From an uncultured Gammaproteobacteria bacterium (GTDB taxonomy: Bacteria > Pseudomonadota > Gammaproteobacteria > Pseudomonadales > Pseudohongiellaceae), in assembly GCA_913060495.1 (NCBI GenBank), contig CAJXRP010000007.1, positions 1 to 64,000 of the forward strand: a DNA stretch of 64,000 nucleotides, written 5' to 3'. Shown here piece after piece: positions 25,645 through 34,130 of this stretch; position 1 is the first letter of the stretch, and every line of letters begins with the position of its first letter. Position numbers and translations under genes: made by a program. A model generated the notes under the pieces. The model was not told where the DNA came from. It worked only from the letters and a program-made list of their open reading frames with translations, and ran no database searches.

Positions 25645-25681
25645 GTGTTATAAAAGTAGCACCATGCGATAAAAATAGCAT
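25645..25681. promoter_or_regulatory. Two tandem 18-bp operators, probably for the BlaI-type repressor
   Basis: GTGTTATAAAAGTAGCAC (25645-25662) and ATGCGATAAAAATAGCAT (25664-25681) share 12 of 18 positions, and each is an imperfect palindrome with GTG/CAC or ATGC/GCAT ends. Their period is 19 bases. On the minus strand TTGACT (25699-25694) and TATTTT (25677-25672) are a plausible -35/-10 pair, so the second site overlaps the -10. The pair lies 37 bases upstream of the repressor ATG. Confidence 0.65.
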
Positions 25682-25764
25682 CTGCTGAGCTAAAGTCAAG
25701 CAGGATTGCTGTCGACTTTAGCGAGGAACGTAGCTTGGGAATATAAAGCTTTTAAATCAGTGTG

Positions 25765-26169
25765 TTAGAGCTGGCTGCGAATTGCTTCAATGCGTTTGCG
25801 ATTTGCGCCCATGTCGCTATAGCCGAGGCGAGAAGCGGATCTTACATGAGTGCTATTGCTTGCGGCATCGTATAAAAATTCTACGTCATCAACATAGCCC
25901 ATGAGACTGCTGGTGAATTCCGCATAAAGGTAATTACCCGACTGCTCGACAATATTGGCTTCATCCATTGCGAGAAGTATTTGTTGAATCTGGCTCAGGT
26001 TCGCATCCAGGGCGGCGATTGAGTGTTGCTCGCTGCTTTCATAGCTCGATACGCAGTTTGGTGATTCAGGACACGCAGCTAAACTGCCATCTCTAATACC
26101 AATATTCTGTGGTGGTTCTCCAGCACAGGCGCTGAGAAAGGGGAGCAGGGCGAGAAGTGATTTATTCAT
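25765..26169 (-). CDS. DUF1499 family lipoprotein
   Basis: 134 residues. The signal peptide ends in the lipobox LSAC (C15). The following text, LAACPESPNCVSSYESSEQH, is the DUF1499 opening, and the domain closes with THVRSASRLGYSDMGANRKR. DUF1499 proteins are small periplasmic or lipid-anchored proteins of unknown function. It is transcribed in the same direction as its neighbours, with 74 bases to the MaoC gene upstream, and may form a separate unit. Confidence 0.82.
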   Translation of the reverse strand: MNKSLLALLPFLSACAGEPPQNIGIRDGSLAACPESPNCVSSYESSEQHSIAALDANLSQIQQILLAMDEANIVEQSGNYLYAEFTSSLMGYVDDVEFLYDAASNSTHVRSASRLGYSDMGANRKRIEAIRSQL

Positions 26170-26243
26170 AGTTCGAACTCTCTGGTTTCAATTTTTCGGT
26201 GGCCGTTGTAATCCGCAGCTCACAGATAATAATAAGTAATACC

Positions 26244-26708
26244 TTAGCCAATGACTGTCATGCCCAGCCACTCGGCGATCAAGGCGGGTTTGTCTTCGCC
26301 TTCAATTTCGATGGTCACATTGTGCTTTATCAAATAGTGGTTGGGCTTCTTCTCCTCACTACTGACTAGTTGGAATCGAGCGCGAATCTTGCTGCCAACT
26401 TTTACAGGATTTATGAAGCGCACTTTGTCCAAGCCGTAGTTGATCCCCATGACAGCGTTCTCAAGCTTTATGCCACCATTCTCTGCACTAAGCATGCTCA
26501 TTAGTGATAGCGTGAGGAAACCATGGGCTATCGTTGTGCCGAATGGAGTCTGTGCGGCTCGCTCTGGGTCGATATGGATATACTGATGATCGCCAGTGGC
26601 ATCGGCAAACTTATTAATTCTATCCTGGTCTATCTCAATCCAATCGGTGACTCCGACTTCTTGTCCTATGTAATTGCCGATCTGATCGGCGTTGACAACA
26701 TTGCTCAT
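26244..26708 (-). CDS. MaoC family (R)-specific enoyl-CoA hydratase
   Basis: 154 residues with a single hot-dog fold. The hydratase-2 motif is seen as FADATGDHQYIHIDPERAAQTPFGTTIAHGFLTLSL, where the Asp/His pair (D-x4-H in GDHQYIHID) is catalytic. Such proteins add water to trans-2-enoyl-CoA to give (R)-3-hydroxyacyl-CoA, in fatty-acid or polyhydroxyalkanoate metabolism. No pha genes are nearby, so the pathway is open. ubiI diverges from it. Confidence 0.9.
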   Translation of the reverse strand: MSNVVNADQIGNYIGQEVGVTDWIEIDQDRINKFADATGDHQYIHIDPERAAQTPFGTTIAHGFLTLSLMSMLSAENGGIKLENAVMGINYGLDKVRFINPVKVGSKIRARFQLVSSEEKKPNHYLIKHNVTIEIEGEDKPALIAEWLGMTVIG

Positions 26709-26817
26709 CTTGAACCTCCACTGGAATACGGGCTTTGTAAATCACTACAAGCGCAGCAGTCTAGCAGTAAATGCCAAATCTCGAAATAGGCCCCTAGGGA
26801 AAAAGGCCCACACAGCC

Positions 26818-26823
26818 TATAAT
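26818..26823 (+). promoter_or_regulatory. -10 element placing the ubiI transcript start at or beside its ATG
   Basis: A perfect TATAAT at 26818-26823 lies eight bases before the ATG at 26832. No Shine-Dalgarno sequence is present. Transcription normally starts about seven bases after the -10, so the mRNA would be leaderless or nearly so. The -35 region is poor. Confidence 0.45.
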
Positions 26824-26831
26824 ACGACGCT

Positions 26832-28082
26832 ATGCCCGATGCACATACAAATGAGTTCGATATAGTCATAGCTGGCGCAGGGATGGTTGGTGCTAGTCTC
26901 GCGTGCTTACTAGCGGAGTCTTCGCTGCGTATCGCATTGATAGATCGTAATCCTCTTGTTCGTGAGAACGAAGCTATTGATCAGCAGCGTAGCAATGAAA
27001 AGTTTGATCCCCGTGTCAGTGCAATCAGCAAGGCTTCACAGCAGCTCTTTCAACAGCTCGGCGTCTGGGAGGATATGAAAGCTACGCGTGTCTGTAACTA
27101 TACCGCGATGGAGGTCTGGGATGCTGAGGGCACCGGTTGCATTAATTTCTCGGCAGACGAGATCAATCAAGCAGAGCTAGGTAGTATCGTAGAGAACTCA
27201 ATTATCATAGCAGCTCTGCATAAGCGCATAGCACAGCTAGAAAATGTATTTCCTATCACGCCTTTCTCTATAGAATCCCTCGAACACATTGAGCGTGAAG
27301 ATGGTTCAATCGTAAAACTAAACGCCGACGATGGGCAGGCTATTCGTGCACCGCTGGTTATTGCAGCGGATGGCGCTAACTCGAAGTTAAGGCAGCTCGC
27401 TAATTTCGAGTGCCGCGAATGGGACTACGAGCAACACGCTCTGGTAACTACAGTGCGGACCCAGCAGTCACATAACAACACTGCACTACAGCGTTTCATG
27501 GAAACGGGGCCGCTCGCCTTCTTACCTTTGCATGGGACTGTCGAGGATGAAACTGAACACTTCTGCTCCATCGTTTGGTCGATGTTGCCGGACCAGGCAG
27601 CGCGAGTTTTGTCTTTGAGCGAAGCTGAGTTCAATACAGAGCTAGGCGCAGCTTTAGAGTTCAAGCTTGGCCCTATCGAGTGGAGCGACAAGCGATTCGT
27701 CTTTCCACTTCGGCAACGTCACGCTTTAGACTACGTGAAGGAGGGTATTGTGCTTGTGGGTGATGCAGCCCATACGATTCACCCTCTAGCCGGGCAGGGT
27801 GTGAATCTAGGTCTGTTGGATGCAAAGGCATTGGCAGAGGAATTACAGCGCGGTGTCGGAGCGGGTAGATCTGTCGCTGATCCTACCGTACTGCTTCGGT
27901 ACCAACGCAGACGCAAAGGCAATAACCTTTCGATGATGTGGTTAATGGAGGGGTTCAAGCGGCTTTTCGCGCAACAAGATCTCAGCATACGCTGGTTACG
28001 TAACATCGGTATGAATGCAGCAGATAAAATGAAGCCGATAAAGAATCAAATGATGCGCAAGGCAATGGGGCTCGATAGTTAG
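26832..28082 (+). CDS. ubiI: UbiI-like ubiquinone biosynthesis FAD monooxygenase (VisC)
   Basis: 416 residues, paralogous to UbiH at 22018. The dinucleotide motif is IVIAGAGMVGASLACLLAES and the second FAD motif is LVGDAAHTIHPLAGQGVNLG, with the GD form typical of UbiI/UbiF. It hydroxylates the ubiquinone ring (C5 for UbiI; C6 for UbiF, which cannot be fully excluded). In related genomes it follows ubiH directly; here five minus-strand genes separate them. It seems to be transcribed alone and ends seven bases before the convergent TetR gene. Confidence 0.85.
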   Translation: MPDAHTNEFDIVIAGAGMVGASLACLLAESSLRIALIDRNPLVRENEAIDQQRSNEKFDPRVSAISKASQQLFQQLGVWEDMKATRVCNYTAMEVWDAEGTGCINFSADEINQAELGSIVENSIIIAALHKRIAQLENVFPITPFSIESLEHIEREDGSIVKLNADDGQAIRAPLVIAADGANSKLRQLANFECREWDYEQHALVTTVRTQQSHNNTALQRFMETGPLAFLPLHGTVEDETEHFCSIVWSMLPDQAARVLSLSEAEFNTELGAALEFKLGPIEWSDKRFVFPLRQRHALDYVKEGIVLVGDAAHTIHPLAGQGVNLGLLDAKALAEELQRGVGAGRSVADPTVLLRYQRRRKGNNLSMMWLMEGFKRLFAQQDLSIRWLRNIGMNAADKMKPIKNQMMRKAMGLDS

Positions 28083-28089
28083 CAAGCGC

Positions 28090-28776
28090 CTAATGTTTGC
28101 TCTTTCCGCGGGAACTACTCAGCATACCATTTATCATTATTTGCACATGATCTTCTATAAGTTTTTCTACCTGGGCATCATCAGTCAAACCACATTTGCT
28201 AGGCCAATTCTGATGACTGACAGCGGCGCCTATCAGGCCGGAATTTCTTAGAGTTACAATCCCATGTAACTGCGACCATATCAAAAGTGTGGCATTCACC
28301 ACCTCTTCTTCGCTGCACTGTAACTGATACTTCTCATGTATTTCGAAAACAAGTCTCCGTGCCCGAATTATACAATGGCAGGATACATCGACGATTTCAT
28401 CAGTGGACCACTCCATGGGAATGGAGGCGCTAAAGATAAATCGGAACTGAGAAGGAAATTTTCTGGAAAAATGAAAATAGGCTAAACACATTTGTATCAA
28501 TGCTTGATCGGGATTGTCGGTTTCTCTGCAATTTTCCGCAAAGAATTTGTTAAAGCTCTGATAAATGCGAATCTTTATGGCGAGTATGAGCGCATTCTTG
28601 TCTGCGAAATGGTTGTATACCGCTGAAGGAGTTACACCAACCTCTTTAGAAAGGGCGCGTAAGGAGATCATCTCGCCTTCGTTGTTCTCGATGTGATTCT
28701 GAGCGGCGTTTAACAGTGCTTCTTTCACATTGCCGTGATGATAGTTTGAAGCCGTTTTCTGTGAATCCAATAACAT
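28090..28776 (-). CDS. TetR family transcriptional regulator, last gene of the MMPL operon
   Basis: 228 residues from ATG at 28776, preceded by an excellent GGAGG. The N-terminal helix-turn-helix runs MISLRALSKEVGVTPSAVYNHFADKNALILAI, and YHHGNVKEALLNAA is the characteristic first helix. The C-terminal ligand domain (residues 85-215) has the pattern of the TetR_C_33/WHG group (LIWSQLHGIVTLRNSGL). It is 15 bases downstream of the outer-membrane protein gene. By position it should control the MMPL-LolA-like-OMP genes, perhaps through the palindrome at 33631. Confidence 0.88.
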   Translation of the reverse strand: MLLDSQKTASNYHHGNVKEALLNAAQNHIENNEGEMISLRALSKEVGVTPSAVYNHFADKNALILAIKIRIYQSFNKFFAENCRETDNPDQALIQMCLAYFHFSRKFPSQFRFIFSASIPMEWSTDEIVDVSCHCIIRARRLVFEIHEKYQLQCSEEEVVNATLLIWSQLHGIVTLRNSGLIGAAVSHQNWPSKCGLTDDAQVEKLIEDHVQIMINGMLSSSRGKSKH

Positions 28777-28791
28777 GTAGCCTCCAGAACT

Positions 28792-30189
28792 CTATATTTG
28801 AAAGTTGTAACGCAGATGAACTTGCAAAATATCGTTGTTGCGGAAATTATAAAAGATTGAATCGCGATCGCTGCCGTAGTCCACCCATAGCAAGCCAAGC
28901 TCTACGCTGTCAGACCAATTATAATCTACCGACACTCTGCTAACTTGGCCTGATTCATTGGCTAATTCGTTTCGTACTGCTACTACCGTTAGCTTCTCGT
29001 TTAGCGCAGTCCAGTAAAGGCGTGCGCCAAAGCTAGTTTGGTTCTTGTCGGCATACATAAACGCATCATGGTTTTTGGTTCGTGTGCTATCCAGCTCTAC
29101 TGTTAGCAGTAGATTTCTGAAACCGTTGTACTCAACTCCTAGTACTGAAAGGATTTGATCTTTCTCATCCCAGCCGCCTAGCTGTCGAAATACCGAGTCT
29201 CGATTAGGAATCACCGCCTTGTCTAGATGCAAGCCTAGCTCGCCAAAATACAGCCAAGATCCTTCCGCCCAATTTGCAGCCACACCGAAAGCGCGCATGC
29301 GATTTTGGCCATATTGAAATAGCGGATTTGCAGAACGCTCAGCAGTAATTTCTTCTAGGCTTAATGCATTGTTATTGAACTCGCCAGCGACTAATTGAAG
29401 ATCTCCCTGACTGAGGTGCGTAGAGGCTCGAAAGAAATACTCCGCCTCTTTGTCCGGAGAATCCCTCTCGACTCTTATGCCCGCTTGACGCAAGGCGACA
29501 AACTGATCGAACTCATCACCAATGGGGGCGGTATAATTTTTATTGGCACGGTATGTAATTACGCCGTCGAAGGTCCATTCGGCAGCGCTGTAACTAAGCA
29601 GCGCGGCGGGGACTTGCAGGCGAATGTCTTCCAGATCTTGTTGCGCGAAGGTGTATTGGTCTTCGGTATTGATTAGGTCGGTAACTCGAGAATACTCAGC
29701 CAATCCCCACGCCAGTATCTGATTGCCTAGTTTGAAATAGAAGCCGTTGTTGTATTGTTTCTCTATATAGAAGTCTCGCACTTCGAAGCGATTACGAAAT
29801 TCATTCGTCTCGTCAGAGCTGTAGTCGATGCCCTCATTAAGTCTATAGACTTCATCATGATAAACCTTCCCACTAATGCGAAAGTCGAAACCCTCGCCAA
29901 GTGTTGTATCTAGTTGTGCAAAGAGATTGGTCTCGATCTTATTTAGATCTCGATCCTGTCGACTAAACAGCACCCCAGGGCGCTCTATTCCCTGAGAAAC
30001 TTTTTGAGTGACCCATCCGATTACAGAAAAATTCTCGTTCGCTCGGGAATCATTGGTCTCTATGTCGACATCGAGAGCGTTGAAGAAATCATTCTGTGCA
30101 AAGCTGGTTTCAGTACAAGCAATTGCTAAGACAGCGATAAGCAATCGATAGCAACCTTGAGGGGAATGTATGGTCACGTTAGATGCCAC
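28792..30189 (-). CDS. Outer-membrane beta-barrel protein (DUF1302-like) of the MMPL operon
   Basis: 465 residues with a signal peptide ending near TSFA-Q33. The chain is a succession of amphipathic strands. GNQILAWGLAEYSRVTDLIN matches the WGxxxxxxxTDxxNP-type signature of the DUF1302 group, and the chain ends HLRYNFQI, consistent with a barrel C-terminus. DUF1302 proteins accompany MMPL permeases and LolA-like carriers and are thought to form the outer-membrane part of a lipid or hydrophobic-molecule pathway. It lies 11 bases from the LolA-like gene and is clearly co-transcribed. Confidence 0.82.
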   Translation of the reverse strand: MASNVTIHSPQGCYRLLIAVLAIACTETSFAQNDFFNALDVDIETNDSRANENFSVIGWVTQKVSQGIERPGVLFSRQDRDLNKIETNLFAQLDTTLGEGFDFRISGKVYHDEVYRLNEGIDYSSDETNEFRNRFEVRDFYIEKQYNNGFYFKLGNQILAWGLAEYSRVTDLINTEDQYTFAQQDLEDIRLQVPAALLSYSAAEWTFDGVITYRANKNYTAPIGDEFDQFVALRQAGIRVERDSPDKEAEYFFRASTHLSQGDLQLVAGEFNNNALSLEEITAERSANPLFQYGQNRMRAFGVAANWAEGSWLYFGELGLHLDKAVIPNRDSVFRQLGGWDEKDQILSVLGVEYNGFRNLLLTVELDSTRTKNHDAFMYADKNQTSFGARLYWTALNEKLTVVAVRNELANESGQVSRVSVDYNWSDSVELGLLWVDYGSDRDSIFYNFRNNDILQVHLRYNFQI

Positions 30190-30200
30190 CGTGCTTTTCC

Positions 30201-31040
30201 TCAGTCGAGGCCTCGTTGCATTGCTTCGGTAGTAAGAAGATCATCGGCGACTTCGGCGTTGTAGTCGATGGAATTGATCTGCAAGACACTCGCGTGTTCC
30301 TGTCGATCATTCCGCGTGGTGATGGCCTGCAGTCTTTTAACGGTCCAGACATCTTCGATCAGTTCGATTTCAGACGAAGTAAAGAACTTAACCCGATTGC
30401 CCCGAAGCTCCCAAGCTTGTCCGCGAAGCTGCACGAGCTTTTCTTTGCTAATCCAACTTTGCATCTTTGAGTAGCCGGTTGCTTCTTCGGCACGATCTTT
30501 AAATTCCGGCTTGGGAATCATTTCTATAACCCAGCAGTCTTCGCCATCTACCATCTCGGATTCATTGACGAAGTTGTAGTCGTACCAATCGATCTCGAAG
30601 CCATTAATATCAGCATAGGTAAAGTCGCTGCCTAGAAAAGAATCCGATGTGTCGCTAGTTGCTAATCTTTTTACTCTTTGCAGGGCTGGCAGATAGAGCC
30701 AGGAATCATCGTCACGCAAATTTTCATTCCACTCAAAATTTAGGTAGGCAGTGCCACGAATGTCGGCTGGTGATTCGAATAGAGATAGAGTTTTTGTGTC
30801 TGCTCCATAGTCCTTGGAATAGAGTTTTAAATTTCTGACACGCTGTCTATCTCTTCTATCGATGAGCACCATAGTAATGTCACTAATAGAGGAATCGCCA
30901 TCGTAGCGTTCATCGAACATGCGTACGACTTCTTCTGCAGAGTATTCAGCAGCAGTTGAGAGAGAAAATGGCTCTAACGATGTGCAGAAAATGCAAAAAA
31001 CCGTTGCGAGGCTGCGTATTGAAAGACCGCGAATAATCAT
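30201..31040 (-). CDS. LolA-like outer-membrane lipoprotein-sorting family protein
   Basis: 279 residues with a signal peptide ending near STAA-E32. The core DDDSWLYLPALQRVKRLATS followed by SDSFLGSDFTYADI is the recognisable signature of the LolA-like (Pfam LolA_like) proteins that pair with MMPL transporters. The fold is an open beta-barrel that carries acylated molecules across the periplasm. Here the cargo is probably a lipid delivered from the 31117 permease to the outer membrane protein encoded downstream. This is a different branch from the housekeeping LolA. Confidence 0.88.
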   Translation of the reverse strand: MIIRGLSIRSLATVFCIFCTSLEPFSLSTAAEYSAEEVVRMFDERYDGDSSISDITMVLIDRRDRQRVRNLKLYSKDYGADTKTLSLFESPADIRGTAYLNFEWNENLRDDDSWLYLPALQRVKRLATSDTSDSFLGSDFTYADINGFEIDWYDYNFVNESEMVDGEDCWVIEMIPKPEFKDRAEEATGYSKMQSWISKEKLVQLRGQAWELRGNRVKFFTSSEIELIEDVWTVKRLQAITTRNDRQEHASVLQINSIDYNAEVADDLLTTEAMQRGLD

Positions 31041-31116
31041 GTTTTTCTCTCCTGAAATTTGCGCCCTATCAGTCCAGTCGCAATTTCATATATACAAGAC
31101 CCCGATGATGAGTTTG

Positions 31117-33456
31117 TTACCCAGTAGCCGAAGTGATTTCTGCGTCCTCGGAACCATCGGCCCAATAGAGTATAGCTGGCAGTACTACGAGATCACCTAT
31201 CAGCGCCAGAGTCATTATGATGGATCCGAACAAACCTACATAGATAATGGTGGTGAATGATGCGAAGCACAGTACGCTGAAACCAAACACCAGTACTAAA
31301 GAGCTAAAGACGACCGCTCGACCAGACTCATTCATAGCTCGAGCAATAGACTGTTTGGTGCTGGCTCCCTCACCCTTGGCGAGTAGATACCGGCTCATAA
31401 CATGGATGGCATCGTCTACCGCTATACCCATCGTCATGGCAAATACGATGACGGCACTCTGGTCCAACGAAATTCCTAGCCATCCTGCAAAGCTACCCGC
31501 CAAAACGATCGGCAATACGCTGGGAATAATAGACAAGAGGCCATATTTAACCGATTTGAACAAGGTAATAAAGAACAGTGTGATAACGCCCAGCGCGATC
31601 AGGAAGGACAATGCCATCCCTTCGGATATATAAGTATCTTGCACGGTATACAGCGCCATCGTGCCGGTAACAATCGCCTGCAGGCGTGGATAGTTCTCGC
31701 TCAAGTAGGCTTCGATGTTTTCCAGTTCAGCCTGCATCACAGATGCTTGCATGTTCACCACCGGCACCACGAGCCTTGTGCGCCGATTCTCGAAATCCTT
31801 GATGTCTGAAAGGTCTTCATTCGCACCTGAGCTTTCATACAACAGAAGAAACTGTGCAGTCATCTCTCGAGTAGATGGGAGGCGATAAAAGTCAGGATCG
31901 TCGCCATTCATAGCCTGATTTATTTCTTTGAGGTAATCCGCCATGGAGTTAATTGGGCCCAGTGTTTCGCGTTGCTGAAGCCAATTTTGTATCTCATCAA
32001 GTTGCACCAAAAATTCCGGATCTTTAATGCCCTCTTCTTCGCCGGAGTCGAGGATGATGTCCAGATTCATCATGCCGCGATAAACATCATCGAAGTACTC
32101 GATATCTTGGCGTGTCTGGCTACTCTCTTTAAACAAAGTAACGTAGTTCGAATCAATAACAATATTGGGTATGTTCCACATAGAAAACAACAACGCAGCA
32201 AGGCCGCCTAGCAATATCCTATTTCTATTTCTTAAAGTGAAATCGGGAACCTTCTGAGTAATCTTGGAAATTAATCCACCGTCTAATACCTTGTTGGTAT
32301 TCACCGGAATCTTTTTCATAAAACTGAGCATGGCGGGAAGAGCTGTCAAAGCAAAAAGAAAAAGAATGATAGAGCCCATCGCTCCTAGAAAAGCAAATTC
32401 TCGGATGGGAAGAATCTTTGTAACGGAGAGTGCAAAAAAACCGGCCGCTGTGGTAATTGCCGTGAAGAATGCGGGGCGCCATATATTGATGATGGTAGAA
32501 CGAGCGGCATCGATGCCGTCGGAACCGGAATGCATATAGTGAAAGAATTCTAGTAATACGTGGACGGTTATCCCGATCCCAATAATTATCAATGTAGGTG
32601 CCAGAGCTCCGCTATCAACGGTTGTATGAGGAATGCCTAGATAGCCCTGCATTTCCTGCACCAATAGAATTCCACAGGCAATAACTAGCCACGGAGCGAT
32701 AGTTGCCCACAGAGATCGAAAACTAAAAAACAGTATCAAGACCATCAACACAACCATAACTGGTATTAATATGGCTACGTCTTCCGCTGAGACAGTTTCA
32801 AAGCGTTCTTGAGCTAGTGGGTAGCCGGAGAGGTGAAGAATGTAACTGTCGGAAGTTAAATTTTCCTCTGCAACGAAACGATACAAGTCCTGAACTAATT
32901 GCACCTTCGCTTCGGAAGTTTCGTTACTGTATTCAACCCTGGCCGCAACTCTTGTATGTCGGAAGTCTCTGGTTATCAAAGTATCCAAGGCAAGGGTTTC
33001 GTTATTCAGAATATTCTTTGTGTTGGCGATCGCGGCAGCGTCACCGATTACATCTTCAACATCTTCGATCAGGTAGTCGATACTCAGGTCATCATTGTCA
33101 GCATGAATAAATTGAAAGTTGGTGATTGAGCGCAGTTGTGTCACGTACTGATGGTATTCGAGGAAATCTGAAACTCGGGCGATGTCTCGAAGCGTATCCG
33201 TATTAAAAATATCGGGCTCATCAGACGTGGCCTCAAAACCGACGATGAGGTATTCATTGTCTCCGAAGAGATCTATCAGATTGTCGTATTCTGCAAGAGC
33301 GGGGTCGCCGGCGACGAAGTATCGCTCTGTGCTGTTATCGAAGGGTATAGCATTGCCGGTCAGTATTGCGGCGAGCAGAAGCGCTATCGACCCAATAATG
33401 ATTGGGATTCGATTGCTAATCGTGAAGCTTGCCCAAGCCTTGATTAGAGCTGTCAT
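31117..33456 (-). CDS. MMPL/RND superfamily permease
   Basis: 779 residues from ATG at 33456 (GAGGGG seven bases upstream; a TTG at 33471 is also in frame). The architecture is a duplicated RND unit: helix 1 near residue 17-37, a periplasmic domain to residue 220, five helices to 380 (VLMVLILFFSFRSLWATIAP), helix 7, a second periplasmic domain, then a last helix bundle with GIAVDDAIHVMSRYLLA, where Asp residues carry the proton relay. There is no membrane-fusion protein partner. MMPL/HpnN-like members move lipids or hopanoids. It is the first gene of the four-gene operon. Confidence 0.9.
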   Translation of the reverse strand: MTALIKAWASFTISNRIPIIIGSIALLLAAILTGNAIPFDNSTERYFVAGDPALAEYDNLIDLFGDNEYLIVGFEATSDEPDIFNTDTLRDIARVSDFLEYHQYVTQLRSITNFQFIHADNDDLSIDYLIEDVEDVIGDAAAIANTKNILNNETLALDTLITRDFRHTRVAARVEYSNETSEAKVQLVQDLYRFVAEENLTSDSYILHLSGYPLAQERFETVSAEDVAILIPVMVVLMVLILFFSFRSLWATIAPWLVIACGILLVQEMQGYLGIPHTTVDSGALAPTLIIIGIGITVHVLLEFFHYMHSGSDGIDAARSTIINIWRPAFFTAITTAAGFFALSVTKILPIREFAFLGAMGSIILFLFALTALPAMLSFMKKIPVNTNKVLDGGLISKITQKVPDFTLRNRNRILLGGLAALLFSMWNIPNIVIDSNYVTLFKESSQTRQDIEYFDDVYRGMMNLDIILDSGEEEGIKDPEFLVQLDEIQNWLQQRETLGPINSMADYLKEINQAMNGDDPDFYRLPSTREMTAQFLLLYESSGANEDLSDIKDFENRRTRLVVPVVNMQASVMQAELENIEAYLSENYPRLQAIVTGTMALYTVQDTYISEGMALSFLIALGVITLFFITLFKSVKYGLLSIIPSVLPIVLAGSFAGWLGISLDQSAVIVFAMTMGIAVDDAIHVMSRYLLAKGEGASTKQSIARAMNESGRAVVFSSLVLVFGFSVLCFASFTTIIYVGLFGSIIMTLALIGDLVVLPAILYWADGSEDAEITSATG

Positions 33457-33630
33457 CCTGAAACCCCTCAATCTTAGTAGGACTTAGTTCTGTCCCGTTT
33501 ATTATTATTTGAGTCGAGCGGAGAAGGCACTTCACCAACTTCGGGGGACAGTGTAATGCCAGATGTGAACTGCGTAAAGTTTACACTGTTAATATTATTT
33601 TCTAAATTCAAATTCTAAAAAACTCTATAT

Positions 33631-33656
33631 ATAAGAATTTCTTATGAAGATTTCTT
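33631..33656. promoter_or_regulatory. AT-rich palindromes upstream of the MMPL operon, candidate TetR operator
   Basis: ATAAGAATTTCTTAT (33631-33645) is a perfect palindrome around one central base and is followed at once by AAGATTTCTT (33647-33656), a second copy of the same AAGA/TCTT half-sites. The element is in the 276-bp divergent gap between the MMPL operon and the small gene at 33733. Binding by the operon's own TetR regulator is inferred from position. Confidence 0.4.
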
Positions 33657-33732
33657 AAAGTCAGTCGATACTACTTTTGTGCGAAAATTCGGGCCAAATC
33701 GGAGCCTGAGCACCTCAGGGAGTAGTCATAAT

Positions 33733-33921
33733 ATGTCAAAGGAATCTAATTTCCCCTTCGATCTAGACCTCAGCACTCTAGATACAAGCAGTATTACTAA
33801 TATTCTGGGCGATATTGAAATGCATATGCCTCTCATGGAAAGTGAGGGTGATGTAACGCAACTACTGCAGGTTAAGGACTTTTTCGAGACCGAACTCAAG
33901 CTCGAACGACGCCTCCACTGA
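33733..33921 (+). CDS. Small acidic hypothetical protein
   Basis: 62 residues from ATG at 33733, with AGGGAG ten bases upstream; the frame is open back to 33679 but that extension has no ribosome-binding site. The protein is soluble, acidic and probably helical, with MEMHMPLMESEGDV-like text in the middle (IEMHMPLMESEGDVTQLLQV). No family is recognised. It may be a small regulatory partner; nothing in the sequence shows of what. A TATAAT box starts 16 bases after its stop codon. Confidence 0.55.
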   Translation: MSKESNFPFDLDLSTLDTSSITNILGDIEMHMPLMESEGDVTQLLQVKDFFETELKLERRLH

Positions 33922-33936
33922 ACCTCTGAACCCCCG

Positions 33937-33980
33937 TATAATGGCCTTCTAGAGCAGTTATTCGACTCATCGAATAACTG
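33937..33980 (+). promoter_or_regulatory. -10 box followed by a perfect 11-bp hairpin
   Basis: TATAAT at 33937-33942 is a perfect -10. Thirteen bases later CAGTTATTCGA (33955-33965) pairs perfectly with TCGAATAACTG (33970-33980) around the loop CTCA. There is no T-run, so it is more likely a structured 5' leader of the methyltransferase-like gene at 34131, or the start of a small RNA, than a terminator. Confidence 0.4.
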
Positions 33981-34130
33981 TGTACTCCCCGCCGTGCTTG
34001 GTTTATGCTCCTATGCCCTATAGCTAAAACCTATCTTTAAAAATAGGCGCTTTCAGAAAGATTATCCAGTTGAAGGCAGCCATTAAAGCTACTGGGCAGG
34101 ATCAACACTAGGAACTCACAAAAAAGGGTC

